NCBI GenBank assembly: GCA_002355495.1 | Contig: AP017424.1 | Span: forward strand, 372,001-436,000 | Length of the DNA: 64,000 nt | Direction of reading: 5' to 3' | From: Streptomyces laurentii | GTDB lineage: Bacteria > Actinomycetota > Actinomycetes > Streptomycetales > Streptomycetaceae | Shown here: positions 54,069-62,041 of the stretch, piece by piece | Layout of the letters: the number at the start of each line of letters is the position of its first letter | Numbering within the stretch: position 1 is the stretch's first letter | Translations under genes and position numbers: made by a program | Notes under the pieces: generated by a model | Seen by the model: only the letters and a program-made list of their open reading frames with translations | Database searches by the model: none | What the model was told of the DNA's origin: nothing

Positions 54069-55199
54069 TCAGGCGTCGAAGTCGACGGTGACCTCGGTGC
54101 CGAGCGGCCGGGCGCAGCAGACGAGCGTGTAGCCGTCGGCCAGTTGTCCGGCGTCCAGGGCGTACTGGGGGCCGGTCGCCACCTCGCCGTCGAGGACCTT
54201 GGCGCGGCAGCTGCCGCAGATTCCCTCGCGGCAGGCGTAGGGCACGTCGGCGTGGTCGCGCAGCAGCGCGTCGAGCAGCGCCGGGTCGCCCGGCCGGGCG
54301 GTGACGACCCGGCGCCGGCCGTCGTACAGGGCGGTGACCCGGATGCCCTCGGCCGTGGGCGGCTCATCGGGCGGGGCCGGGCTCGGCGCGTCGGGCACGG
54401 CCGGACTGTCCGCCGTGTCGCCGAGGGTGAAGAGTTCGGAGCGGACCAGTTCCGGGGCGGCTCCGGCGTCCGTCAGCGCCGTACGGGCGAGGGCGATCAG
54501 GCCGGCCGGGCCGCACAGGGCGTACGTGGTGTCAGGGCCGGGCCGGGCGTCCAGTGCGGCGAGCAGGCCCGGCAGGTTGCCGGCGTCGATCCGCCCGCCC
54601 AGGGGCGGGCGGCCTTCCCGGGTGAACAGGTGAAGCACGGTGAAGCGTCCGACGAACTCGTCTTTGACCAGGACGAGTTCGTCGCGGAGCAGGGCGTCCT
54701 CGGCCGTGGGCACCGAGTGGACGAGGGTGACCCGGCACGCCGGATCGGTGCGCAGCGCGGCCGCGGCCAGGGCGGCGAGCGGGGCGATGCCGGAGCCGCC
54801 CGCGATCAGCACGTGGTGGGCCCCGGGCCGTTCGGCGAGCCGGAAGGCGCCGGTGGGCGGCGACAGTTCGAGGTGGTCGCCGGCCGTCAGACCGGTCAGG
54901 GCGTACGCGCCGAAGCCGTCGGGGGTGCCCCGCTTGATCACCAGGCGCAACGCGCCGGGGTCCTCGGGCGGGGGGCACACCGAGTAGCTGCGGCGCAGTT
55001 CCTCGCCCGCGCGCTGGTGCCGGACGACGACGTGCTCGCCGGGCCGGTGCGCGAAGGTGTCCCGGAGGGTGTCCGGGACGCCGAGGGTGACGGCGACGGC
55101 GTCCTCGCCGAGGCGGCGGACGGCGGTGACCGGGAGCCGGTGCCAGCCGGTGCGCCGGCGGGCGGTGGTCGGGATGACGGAGTTCACGCGGGTCCTCAT
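54069..55199 (-). CDS. antL: Oxygenase reductase component AntL (PaaE-like)
   Basis: A 376-residue flavin/iron-sulfur reductase feeding electrons to the AntHJ oxygenase. The FAD site is RRSYSVCPPPED, the NADPH site LIAGGSGIAPLAAL and CGPAGLIALAR. The C-terminal plant-type [2Fe-2S] domain has CREGICGSCRAKV and a fourth Cys in LVCCARPLG. The start at ATG 55199 overlaps the antK stop (ATGA). Architecture and place in the operon match PaaE of the phenylacetyl-CoA epoxidase. Confidence 0.92.
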   Translation of the reverse strand: MRTRVNSVIPTTARRRTGWHRLPVTAVRRLGEDAVAVTLGVPDTLRDTFAHRPGEHVVVRHQRAGEELRRSYSVCPPPEDPGALRLVIKRGTPDGFGAYALTGLTAGDHLELSPPTGAFRLAERPGAHHVLIAGGSGIAPLAALAAAALRTDPACRVTLVHSVPTAEDALLRDELVLVKDEFVGRFTVLHLFTREGRPPLGGRIDAGNLPGLLAALDARPGPDTTYALCGPAGLIALARTALTDAGAAPELVRSELFTLGDTADSPAVPDAPSPAPPDEPPTAEGIRVTALYDGRRRVVTARPGDPALLDALLRDHADVPYACREGICGSCRAKVLDGEVATGPQYALDAGQLADGYTLVCCARPLGTEVTVDFDA

Positions 55200-55696
55200 A
55201 GCGCGGTCAGATGGGGGAACAGCTCGTGGCAGGCGGTGCAGTGCAGCATCGACTGGCAGCGGGAGGGCCCGAACGCGCTGTGCGGCCGGGTGGCCCGGGA
55301 GCCGCAGTGCGGGCAGGGGACCTCGCCAAGCCGGACGAGCACCGGGCCGTCCTCCCGTACGGGCAGGGGCGGGGCGATGCCGTGGGCGGCGAGCGCGGCC
55401 CGGCCGGCGGCGGTGATGCGGTCCGTCGTCCACGCCGGCGTCAGCACCTGCCGTACGCGGGCGTCCGGGTGACCGCAGTCCGCCAGGACGTCCTGGATCG
55501 CGGAGGCCATGGCGGCCAGCGCCGGGCAGCCCACGTACGTGGGAATGAGTTCCACGTCGAGGCGTCCGTCGTCGCCGGGGGCGACGGCGCCGATCACCCC
55601 GAGGTCGCCGAGCGTGAGAAAGGGCAGCTCGGGATCCGGTACGGCCTCCACTCTCGTCCGGACCTCCGGCACCGCCAGGGCGGCGACTCCGCTCAC
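55196..55696 (-). CDS. antK: Oxygenase maturation protein AntK (PaaD-like)
   Basis: A 166-residue protein. The N-terminal MIP18/DUF59-type domain reads VPDPELPFLTLGDLGVIGAV...IPTYVGCPALAAMASAIQDVL. The C-terminal zinc ribbon has CPHCGSRATRPHSAFGPSRC and CTACHELFPH. PaaD homologues help assemble the iron-sulfur centre of the reductase. The GTG at 55696 overlaps the antJ stop. Confidence 0.9.
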   Translation of the reverse strand: MSGVAALAVPEVRTRVEAVPDPELPFLTLGDLGVIGAVAPGDDGRLDVELIPTYVGCPALAAMASAIQDVLADCGHPDARVRQVLTPAWTTDRITAAGRAALAAHGIAPPLPVREDGPVLVRLGEVPCPHCGSRATRPHSAFGPSRCQSMLHCTACHELFPHLTAL

Positions 55697-56520
55697 CAGG
55701 TGCCTCCGGGGAACTGGCGGTGCACCGACTGGAGTTCGGCGATCAGGGACGCGAACTCCTCGGTGCGCAGGCCGCTTCGGCCGCCTTGGGCCCGCCAGCG
55801 CGGGACCGGCACGGTGAGTCCGGCCTCGGTGATCACCCGGGCGGTGCTCTCCTCCCACCGCGGGCGCAGTGCCGCGGGCGAGGGGACGGTGCCGGCCGCG
55901 GCGAGACGGCGCACCAGGTCGTCCTCGTCGAAGAGTTCCGCCGTGTACGGCCATACGAGGTCCAGGCCCCGCTGCATCCGGCGGGTGCTCTCGGGGGTGC
56001 CGAGACCGAGCCGTTCGATCCAGGTGTCGGCGTGCATCCGGTGGAACGCGACCTCTTTGGCGGCCCGTCGCCCGAACGCGGCCAGGTCGGGGTCCGCACA
56101 GCCGCCCAGGGCCTCGTAGTACGCGACCGTGTAGTGGGTGTAGGCGAGTTGCCGGGCGATGGTGGTCGCGAAGTCGCCGTTGGGCAGCTCGGTGAGCAGG
56201 GTGTTGGTGAACTCGCGGCCGGTACGGGTGTAGGCGAGGGTGTCCTCGTCGCGTCCGGTGCCGTCGAGGCGCCCCGCGTGGGTGAGCAGCAGCCGGGCCT
56301 GGCCGATGAGGTCCAGGGCGATGTTGGACAGCGCCAGGTCCTCCTCGATGGTGGGCGCCCGGGTGATCCACTCGCAGAGCCGCTGTCCGAGGACGAGCGC
56401 GTCGTCGCCGAGACGCAGCGCGTGGACGGCGAGGTCGAGGTCGATGTCGATGTCGGAGTCGGCGTCGGCGTCGGCGTCGGCGTCGAGCCGGACGCCGGCC
56501 GGGTCAGTCGTCGTGGTCAC
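55693..56520 (-). CDS. antJ: Oxygenase structural subunit AntJ (PaaC-like)
   Basis: A 275-residue ferritin-like subunit: ALVLGQRLCEWITRAPTIEEDLALSNIALDLIGQARLLLTHAG and EVAFHRMHADTWIERLGLGTPES. PaaC-type subunits hold the catalytic PaaA subunit but lack a working metal site of their own. The N-terminus contains an alternating DADADADADSDIDIDLDL run from a 6-bp tandem repeat (about 56426-56482), which is unusual and presumably disordered. Confidence 0.9.
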   Translation of the reverse strand: MTTTTDPAGVRLDADADADADSDIDIDLDLAVHALRLGDDALVLGQRLCEWITRAPTIEEDLALSNIALDLIGQARLLLTHAGRLDGTGRDEDTLAYTRTGREFTNTLLTELPNGDFATTIARQLAYTHYTVAYYEALGGCADPDLAAFGRRAAKEVAFHRMHADTWIERLGLGTPESTRRMQRGLDLVWPYTAELFDEDDLVRRLAAAGTVPSPAALRPRWEESTARVITEAGLTVPVPRWRAQGGRSGLRTEEFASLIAELQSVHRQFPGGTW

Positions 56521-56821
56521 CTTCGGGGCCCTTCTCGGTGGTGAGCGGCGCGAAGTGCTCCGCGTACCGGTACGGCTTGTCCGCCGCGTTGGCGAAGTAC
56601 GGGTCGCGTGCGTCCGGGGCGGCGGTGTGCACCTCGTCGGAGCGGACCACCCACAGCGACAGCGGGTCGTCGCGGCGGGTGTACAGGTCGCGGGCCCGCA
56701 GCAGCGCGGTGTCCGGGTCGTGGGCGCGGACGGAACCCACGTGCTGGTGGGCGAGTCCGCGCCGGGGGCACAGGAAGACCTCCCAGGACGCCGGGACGCC
56801 CTCCGACTGTCCGCCGCTCAT
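56504..56821 (-). CDS. antI: Oxygenase small subunit AntI (PaaB-like)
   Basis: A 105-residue protein: [53 protein letters not shown]. The opening W-E-V-F and 'GxxHxHVGSxxA' segment is diagnostic for PaaB, the bridging subunit of phenylacetyl-CoA epoxidase-type complexes. It overlaps antH by 4 bp and antJ by 17 bp. Confidence 0.92.
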   Translation of the reverse strand: MSGGQSEGVPASWEVFLCPRRGLAHQHVGSVRAHDPDTALLRARDLYTRRDDPLSLWVVRSDEVHTAAPDARDPYFANAADKPYRYAEHFAPLTTEKGPEGDHDD

Positions 56822-57894
56822 GCGTGTACCTCCGTACGGTCGTTCTCCTGTGTGCCGGCCTCGCCGACGCTCTCGCCGGCTCCCTCACCGACGGCCTCGC
56901 CGACGTTCCCGGTGCGGGCCGCGTGCGCGGCGGCGGCCTCCCGTACCCAGGCGCCGTCCTCGTGCGCGGCACGCCGGTGGGCGACGCGCCGCCGGGCCCA
57001 CGGGGTGCCCTCGCCGAGCGCGCGCAGGTAGCCGTCCCAGTCGACCGGAGTGAAGTCGTAGTGACCGCGCTCCTCGTTCCAGCGGACCGCCGGGTCCGGC
57101 ACGGTCAGGCCGAGGCGTTCGGCCTGCGGGACGCAGCTGTCGACGAAGCGCTGGCGCAGTTCGTCGTTGGTGTGCCGCTTGATGCCCCAGGCCATGGCCT
57201 GGCGCGAGACCGCGCCGCCGACCGCCGCGATCCGGGCGTCGGGGCCGCCCGCGTCGGTGTCGGGCGGCCCGAACATCAGGGCCACGGCCGGCAGCCACCA
57301 GCGGTTCACCGCGTCCTGGGCCATCTCCTTCTGCGCCGGCGTTCCCTCGCACAGGGCGCGGATCAGGTCGTAGCCCTGCCGGACGTGGAAGGCCTCCTCC
57401 TGGCAGACGCGCCGCATGGCCCGGGCGTAGGGCCCGTACGAGATGCGGCACATCGGTGCCTGGTTGATGACGGCGGCGCCGTCCGTCAGCCAGGCGATGG
57501 TGCCGGTGTCCGCCCAGGTCGGCGCGGGATGGTCGAAGGTGGCCGAGTGGCGCTGGCGGCCGTCGTGCAGGGCGTCCAGCAGGTCGGCGCGGTCCACGCC
57601 CAGGGTCTCGGCGGCGGAGTACAGGTACAGGCCGTGACCGGCCTCGTCCTGGACCTTCGCGATCAGCACGGACTTGCGGTACAGGGAGGGGGCCCGGGTG
57701 AGCCAGGCACCTTCCGGCTGCATGCCGATGATCTCGGAGTGGGCGTGCTGGGCGAGCTGCCGGAGCAGCAGGCGGCGGTAACCGTCGGGCATCCAGTCGC
57801 TCGGCTCGACGGCCTCGCCGGCGCCGACACGTTCTTCGAACCGCTCCAGCGCCTCGTCCCCGGCCGCGCCGCCGGCGGGCTCCGCCGCGCTCAT
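56818..57894 (-). CDS. antH: Oxygenase catalytic subunit AntH (PaaA-like)
   Basis: A 358-residue diiron protein. Conserved parts are [47 protein letters not shown] (ExxH of the first iron-binding pair) and [18 protein letters not shown] (second ExxH). In the antimycin pathway the AntHIJKL complex acts on anthraniloyl bound to AntG and gives 3-aminosalicyl by epoxide formation and rearrangement. First gene of the long antH-O operon; ATG 57894 has GGAGG upstream. The ~60-residue C-terminal Glu/Ala/Gly-rich tail is extra. Confidence 0.93.
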   Translation of the reverse strand: MSAAEPAGGAAGDEALERFEERVGAGEAVEPSDWMPDGYRRLLLRQLAQHAHSEIIGMQPEGAWLTRAPSLYRKSVLIAKVQDEAGHGLYLYSAAETLGVDRADLLDALHDGRQRHSATFDHPAPTWADTGTIAWLTDGAAVINQAPMCRISYGPYARAMRRVCQEEAFHVRQGYDLIRALCEGTPAQKEMAQDAVNRWWLPAVALMFGPPDTDAGGPDARIAAVGGAVSRQAMAWGIKRHTNDELRQRFVDSCVPQAERLGLTVPDPAVRWNEERGHYDFTPVDWDGYLRALGEGTPWARRRVAHRRAAHEDGAWVREAAAAHAARTGNVGEAVGEGAGESVGEAGTQENDRTEVHA

Positions 57895-58253
57895 GCCGCA
57901 CCTCCCCGGCCGGTCCGCGCGGATCTCGCCGGTCCCGGCACGTACGCGCCCCCGAACCGCACCCCTCGCCTGGGCACTGGCATCACTCCTTCGGCATGTC
58001 CCGGGCGCCTCGGGCGCCCCGCCGTGCCCGGCATCCCGGGCGCGGCCTGATGTCTGGGAAAGAGTGCGGACGGCGGGCCCGCAATCCCCCGGCCCGCGAC
58101 CTGTGCGCGTGACAAGCGTCACGCGGGACCGGGGGATTGCGGTCCGGCGCGGGCGCCTCTTGTTCGGGTGACAGGCGCGGTGCGCGATCCGCTCGGCGGC
58201 CGGTCGGGCGAGTCGCCCGGCGGCCGGCCCGCCGGGATGAAAAGGAGTAACCG
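57895..58253. promoter_or_regulatory. Divergent antH/antG control region with nested inverted repeats
   Basis: GCAATCCCCCGG (58081-58092) and CCGGGGGATTGC (58129-58140) form a perfect 12-bp inverted repeat 36 nt apart. Because it is inverted, the same element CCGGGGGATTGCGG lies in forward sense ahead of both divergent operons. Between the arms GCGTGAC-AAGC-GTCACGC (58107-58124) forms a second perfect dyad. Antimycin genes are known to use an ECF sigma factor, AntA, so the shared element is a candidate promoter part. AAGGAGT (58242-58248) is the antG ribosome site. Confidence 0.6.
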
Positions 58254-58508
58254 ATGAGCACCATCCGGGAGTTGCTGGTCGAGCTGACCGGCATGGAGGA
58301 CTACGCGGACGCCGGACGGGTCGGCGACGACGTCGACCTCGCCGCGAGCGGGATCGACTCGGGGGATCTGGTCCGGCTGGTGCTGCTGGTCGAGCAGCGG
58401 GCCGGCGTGGAGATCACCGCCGACGACATGGAGAAGCTGCACTCGATCACCGACTACGAGCGGTTCGTCGCCGAGCGGACCGCGGCCGGTGCGGGCGGCG
58501 ACGCCTGA
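58254..58508 (+). CDS. antG: Discrete acyl carrier protein AntG
   Basis: An 84-residue carrier. The phosphopantetheine site is in [24 protein letters not shown], with Ser in DSGD. In the pathway it carries the anthraniloyl/aminosalicyl starter while the AntHIJKL oxygenase acts on it. The stop overlaps the antF start by one base (TGATG), so carrier and ligase are made together. The PPTase two genes downstream is expected to activate it. Confidence 0.92.
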   Translation: MSTIRELLVELTGMEDYADAGRVGDDVDLAASGIDSGDLVRLVLLVEQRAGVEITADDMEKLHSITDYERFVAERTAAGAGGDA

Positions 58509-59986
58509 TGTGGCTGACCCAGCTGCTGGAACGCAACCGGCAGTGCTTTCCCGAGCGGACGGCGCTGGTCGACGAGCAGCGCGCGGTCACTTGGGGGCAG
58601 TTCCACGACCGCACCGTCGAACTCGCGCGAGGCATGGCGGAGTTGGGCATCGAGCGCGGCGACCGGGTCGCCGTGCTGTCCAAGGACCGGATCGAGGTCC
58701 TGGAGACCTACTTCGCCCTCGCCCGGCTCGGCGCGCTGTTCGTGCCGCTGAACCACAGCCTGGCCGTGCCCGAGGTCGCGGACATCGTGGCCCGGGTCGG
58801 CGCGGTCGCCGTGTTCGGGGAGAGTGAACTCCTGGACCGGCACCCGGAGTTGCCGGCGTCCGTACGGCTCCGGGTGGCGCTGGACAAGCCGGCGTTCGAG
58901 ACGCTGGGCAGTGTGGCGCCCGAGCGGGCGCTGCCCGTCGTGGCCGACACCGACCCCGTGGCCGTGCTGCACACCTCGGCGACCACCGGCCAGGCCAAGG
59001 GGGTGACGGTCGACAGTGCCTCCTTCCGGGCCATCGCCCTGGGCTGGCTGGTGTCGGCCCGGCCCACCGACGACATCGTGATGGTCAACTGCTGCCCGCT
59101 CTACCACGGCAGCATGGTGGTGTCGCTCACCTATATGGCCGCGGGCGCGACCATCGTGCTCATGCCGGGCTTCACCCCGCAGCGGGCCCTGGCCGCGGTG
59201 GAACGGCACCGGGCGACCCATATGTGGCTGGTCCCGCAGATGCTGCGCTTCACCCTCCAGGCCAAGGGCGCGGACCGCACCGACCTGTCCACGCTCCGGG
59301 AGATCCTCTACGGTGCCGCGCCCATGCCCCTCGACGTGTACGAGGAGGCCTCGGGGCGCCTCGGCTGCGGTTTCCGGCAGGTGTACGGCATGACGGAGGT
59401 CGGCGGCCCGTTCGTCACCCTCGGTCCCGACGAGCACCCGGCGCCCGGGGACGTCACGGCGCGCATCCCGTGCGGTCGCGTGATCCCCGGGATGTCCGCC
59501 CGCGCGGTGGGACCGGACGGGGCGGAGCTGCCGGGCGGCGAGATCGGCGAGATCGTGGTGCGCGGGCCCGGCGTGATGCAGGGCTACTGGAACGATCCGG
59601 AGGCCACCCGCGAGATCGGCCTGGACGGCTGGATCAGGACCGGTGACCTGGGGTTCCTGGACGAGGCGGGGCGGATCCATCTCGTGGACCGCACCAAGGA
59701 CCTCATCATCCGGGCCGGACAGAACGTCTACCCCTCGGAGGTCGAGCGCGCCCTGCTGAGCCACCCCGCGGTGCGGGACGCGGCGGTGGTCGGGATACCG
59801 GACGAGGACTACGGCGAGGTTCCCCTGGCGTACGTGGTGGCCGAGCCGGGCACCGGCGCCCTGGAACTCCTCGGGCACGTCTCGCGGTTGCTGGCCCCGT
59901 ACAAGCGTCCGCGGCGGGTGGAGTTCATCGAGCGGGTTCCCCGCAACCCGGCCGGCAAGATCGTCAAGAAGCTGCTGCGGGACTGA
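58508..59986 (+). CDS. antF: Acyl-CoA-ligase-like adenylating enzyme AntF
   Basis: A 492-residue member of the AMP-forming ligase family. The P-loop-like motif is HTSATTGQAKGVTV, then VYGMTEVGGPF, GWIRTGDLGFLDEAGRIHLVDRTKD and the catalytic Lys in RNPAGKIVKKLL. In antimycin biosynthesis AntF activates anthranilate (derived from tryptophan) and transfers it to AntG. It is the second gene of the short antG-F(-Q) operon. Confidence 0.93.
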   Translation: MWLTQLLERNRQCFPERTALVDEQRAVTWGQFHDRTVELARGMAELGIERGDRVAVLSKDRIEVLETYFALARLGALFVPLNHSLAVPEVADIVARVGAVAVFGESELLDRHPELPASVRLRVALDKPAFETLGSVAPERALPVVADTDPVAVLHTSATTGQAKGVTVDSASFRAIALGWLVSARPTDDIVMVNCCPLYHGSMVVSLTYMAAGATIVLMPGFTPQRALAAVERHRATHMWLVPQMLRFTLQAKGADRTDLSTLREILYGAAPMPLDVYEEASGRLGCGFRQVYGMTEVGGPFVTLGPDEHPAPGDVTARIPCGRVIPGMSARAVGPDGAELPGGEIGEIVVRGPGVMQGYWNDPEATREIGLDGWIRTGDLGFLDEAGRIHLVDRTKDLIIRAGQNVYPSEVERALLSHPAVRDAAVVGIPDEDYGEVPLAYVVAEPGTGALELLGHVSRLLAPYKRPRRVEFIERVPRNPAGKIVKKLLRD

Positions 59987-59990
59987 GGAC

Positions 59991-60650
59991 GTGCGCCCGC
60001 CGGGCTCCGGCCCTCTCTTCGACGAGATCCAACAGGGCGTATGGCAGGCGGAGTTGACGGAGGCGGGCCTCGGCATGGGGCTCGCCTTCGCCGTCGAGCC
60101 GCACCTGGCCCCCGCCGGACCCGGCGAGGCCGCGGCGATCGCGTCGATGCCCACGCCCCGCCGGTCCGAGTTCCTCGCGGGCCGGCTCGCCGCGCGCCGT
60201 GCGCTCGGCGCGGTCGGGCTCGACTGCGGGGACGTGCCCCGCGCCGGCCGGCGGCCGTGCTTCCCGCCCGGCCGGGCGGCGTCGATCTCGCACAGCGCCG
60301 GGGTCGCGGCCGCGGTGGCACGCGCGCCCGGCCACGACACCCCCCTCGGCTGCGACCTGGAACTCCGCCCGCTCCCGCCCGGCGCGGCCCGGCTGATCCT
60401 GCGCGAGGACGAGGAGCACCTGCTGCGCACCTGGCCGGTGACGGACCTCTTCTCCGCGAAGGAGGCCGCGTGGAAGGCCCTGGCGGGCGACGGCCCCGCG
60501 GGCACCCTGCGCGACCTGCGGGCCCGGCCGGGCGATGCGGGCTGTCTGCGGGTGTCGACCCGGGACGCCGTGGCGCGCACGGTGCGCGTCCGCGTGCGCG
60601 ACGCCGGCCCGGGGGTGTTCAGCGTGGTGCTCGGCCGGGACGCGGGCTGA
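59991..60650 (+). CDS. antQ: 4'-phosphopantetheinyl transferase
   Basis: A 219-residue Sfp/EntD-type transferase. The substrate segment RRSEFLAGRLAARRALGAVG, the SISHSAGVAAAV strand, Asp/Glu of GCDLELRPL and the helix LFSAKEAAWKALAG carry the Mg and CoA residues. It primes carrier proteins with phosphopantetheine. GTG start 4 bp after antF, so it is in the same operon. In antimycin clusters this optional gene is called antQ. Confidence 0.88.
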   Translation: MRPPGSGPLFDEIQQGVWQAELTEAGLGMGLAFAVEPHLAPAGPGEAAAIASMPTPRRSEFLAGRLAARRALGAVGLDCGDVPRAGRRPCFPPGRAASISHSAGVAAAVARAPGHDTPLGCDLELRPLPPGAARLILREDEEHLLRTWPVTDLFSAKEAAWKALAGDGPAGTLRDLRARPGDAGCLRVSTRDAVARTVRVRVRDAGPGVFSVVLGRDAG

Positions 60651-60730
60651 CCGGCCCCCGGCACCGACCCTCGTACAGGGACCGCCACCACGGCGACCGC
60701 CCCGTACCGCGCACGCGCCGCGCACGACGT

Positions 60731-60785
60731 CGAGCCGATCGGCGCCCACCCCCTCGCTCGGCCGGGTGGGTCGCCGATCGGCTCG
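60731..60785. terminator. Strong bidirectional terminator between antQ and antE
   Basis: Bases 60731-60744 pair exactly with 60772-60785, and CCCACC (60745-60750) pairs with GGTGGG (60765-60770) across a one-base bulge, giving a ~20-bp stem with a 14-nt loop. It separates the convergent antGFQ and antCDE-type operons. Confidence 0.85.
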
Positions 60786-60796
60786 TTCGCCGCTGG

Positions 60797-62041
60797 TCAC
60801 ACGGGCTGCTCCGACGCGTTCACCAGGATCGCCATGTTCCCCGCCGGGTGGCGGTTGTCGTGGATGAGCTGGTGGGCCAGGCCGGTCTCCTCGAAGGTGA
60901 AGGTGCGGGAGAGGCAGGGGTCGATGACACCCTGGTCGATCAGACGGGTGACCTCGCGGGCCTCGCGGGCGCTGGCCACGTGCGAACCCTGCAGCCGCTT
61001 CTGCCGCATCCACAGGAAGCGGAGGTCCACGTCGCCGTTGTAGCCGGTGGTGCCGCCGCAGATGACGACCATGCCCGCGTTGTCGCACAGGTACATCGAG
61101 GTGGGGATGGTGTCGGCGCCGGAATGCTCCAGCACGATCCGCGGGTTGCGGCGCTCGCCGAGCACCTCCCAGAACCGCCGCCCGAAACCGCGTGCCCCCG
61201 ACAGCCAGCGGCTCATCGCGGCCTCGTCGGTGGTGTCGGGCATCCTCCCCCAGTGGTCGAAGTCGCGCCGGTCGATCCAGCCCTTGGCGCCGAGCCCCAC
61301 GCAGAACTCGCCGCGTTCCTCGCTGGAGACGACGGCGACCGGGATGCCGCCGGCGTGCCGGACGAGCTGGATGGCGATGCTGCCGAGGCCGCCGGCGCCG
61401 CCCCAGACCAGCACGGGGTCGCCGGGCCGGACGGTGTGCGGGTCCCAGCCGAAGAGCTGGCGGTACGCCGTGGCGGCGGTCGCCATGTAGCAGGCGGAGG
61501 CCGCCCAGGACAGCCGGGCGGGCTTGGGGTGGCACATGTAGTCGTCCACGACCGCGAACTGGGCGAAGGAGCCGTAGTTCTCCTCGTAGCCCCACACCCG
61601 CTGGGTGGCGGAGGCGGCCGGGTCGCCGCCGAGCCGGATGTCCTCGGCGGTCTCGTCCCAGCGGCTGGCGAGCACGACGACCTCGTCGCCGAGCCGGACG
61701 CCCCGGACGTCCTCGCCGACGGCCCACACGATGCCGGACAGGTCGGAGCCACCGATGTGGAAGTCCTCGGTCTCGCCGGCCTTCTGCCGGACGCCGATCA
61801 CGTCGAGCGGCCGGCCCAGCGCCGCCCAGACGTTGTTGTAGTTGACGCCGGCCGCCATCACCTTGACCAGCACCTGGCCGCGGCGGACCGGGGGCACGTC
61901 GACCACCTCGGTACGGAAGGCGTCCACGGGCTGTCCGTAGCGCTCCCGGCGGATGAGCGAGGCGTACATCTTCCGGGGCACGCTGCCGAGTTCGGGCGCG
62001 TCGCCGAGTTCGTAGAGTTCCTGGGCGGCGGTCATGGTCAT
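60797..62041 (-). CDS. antE: Crotonyl-CoA carboxylase/reductase AntE
   Basis: A 414-residue enzyme making alkylmalonyl-CoA extender units from enoyl-CoA, CO2 and NADPH. Family segments are AAGVNYNNVWAALGRPLDVI, FHIGGSDLSGIVWAVGEDV, NYGSFAQFAVVDDYMCHPKP and the nucleotide-binding LVWGGAGGLGSIAIQL. The C-terminal half includes VLEHSGADTIPTSMYLCDNAGMVVICGGTTGYNGDVDLRFLWMRQKRLQGSH. The ATG at 62041 overlaps the antD stop. AntE explains the varied alkyl side chains of antimycins. Confidence 0.93.
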   Translation of the reverse strand: MTMTAAQELYELGDAPELGSVPRKMYASLIRRERYGQPVDAFRTEVVDVPPVRRGQVLVKVMAAGVNYNNVWAALGRPLDVIGVRQKAGETEDFHIGGSDLSGIVWAVGEDVRGVRLGDEVVVLASRWDETAEDIRLGGDPAASATQRVWGYEENYGSFAQFAVVDDYMCHPKPARLSWAASACYMATAATAYRQLFGWDPHTVRPGDPVLVWGGAGGLGSIAIQLVRHAGGIPVAVVSSEERGEFCVGLGAKGWIDRRDFDHWGRMPDTTDEAAMSRWLSGARGFGRRFWEVLGERRNPRIVLEHSGADTIPTSMYLCDNAGMVVICGGTTGYNGDVDLRFLWMRQKRLQGSHVASAREAREVTRLIDQGVIDPCLSRTFTFEETGLAHQLIHDNRHPAGNMAILVNASEQPV

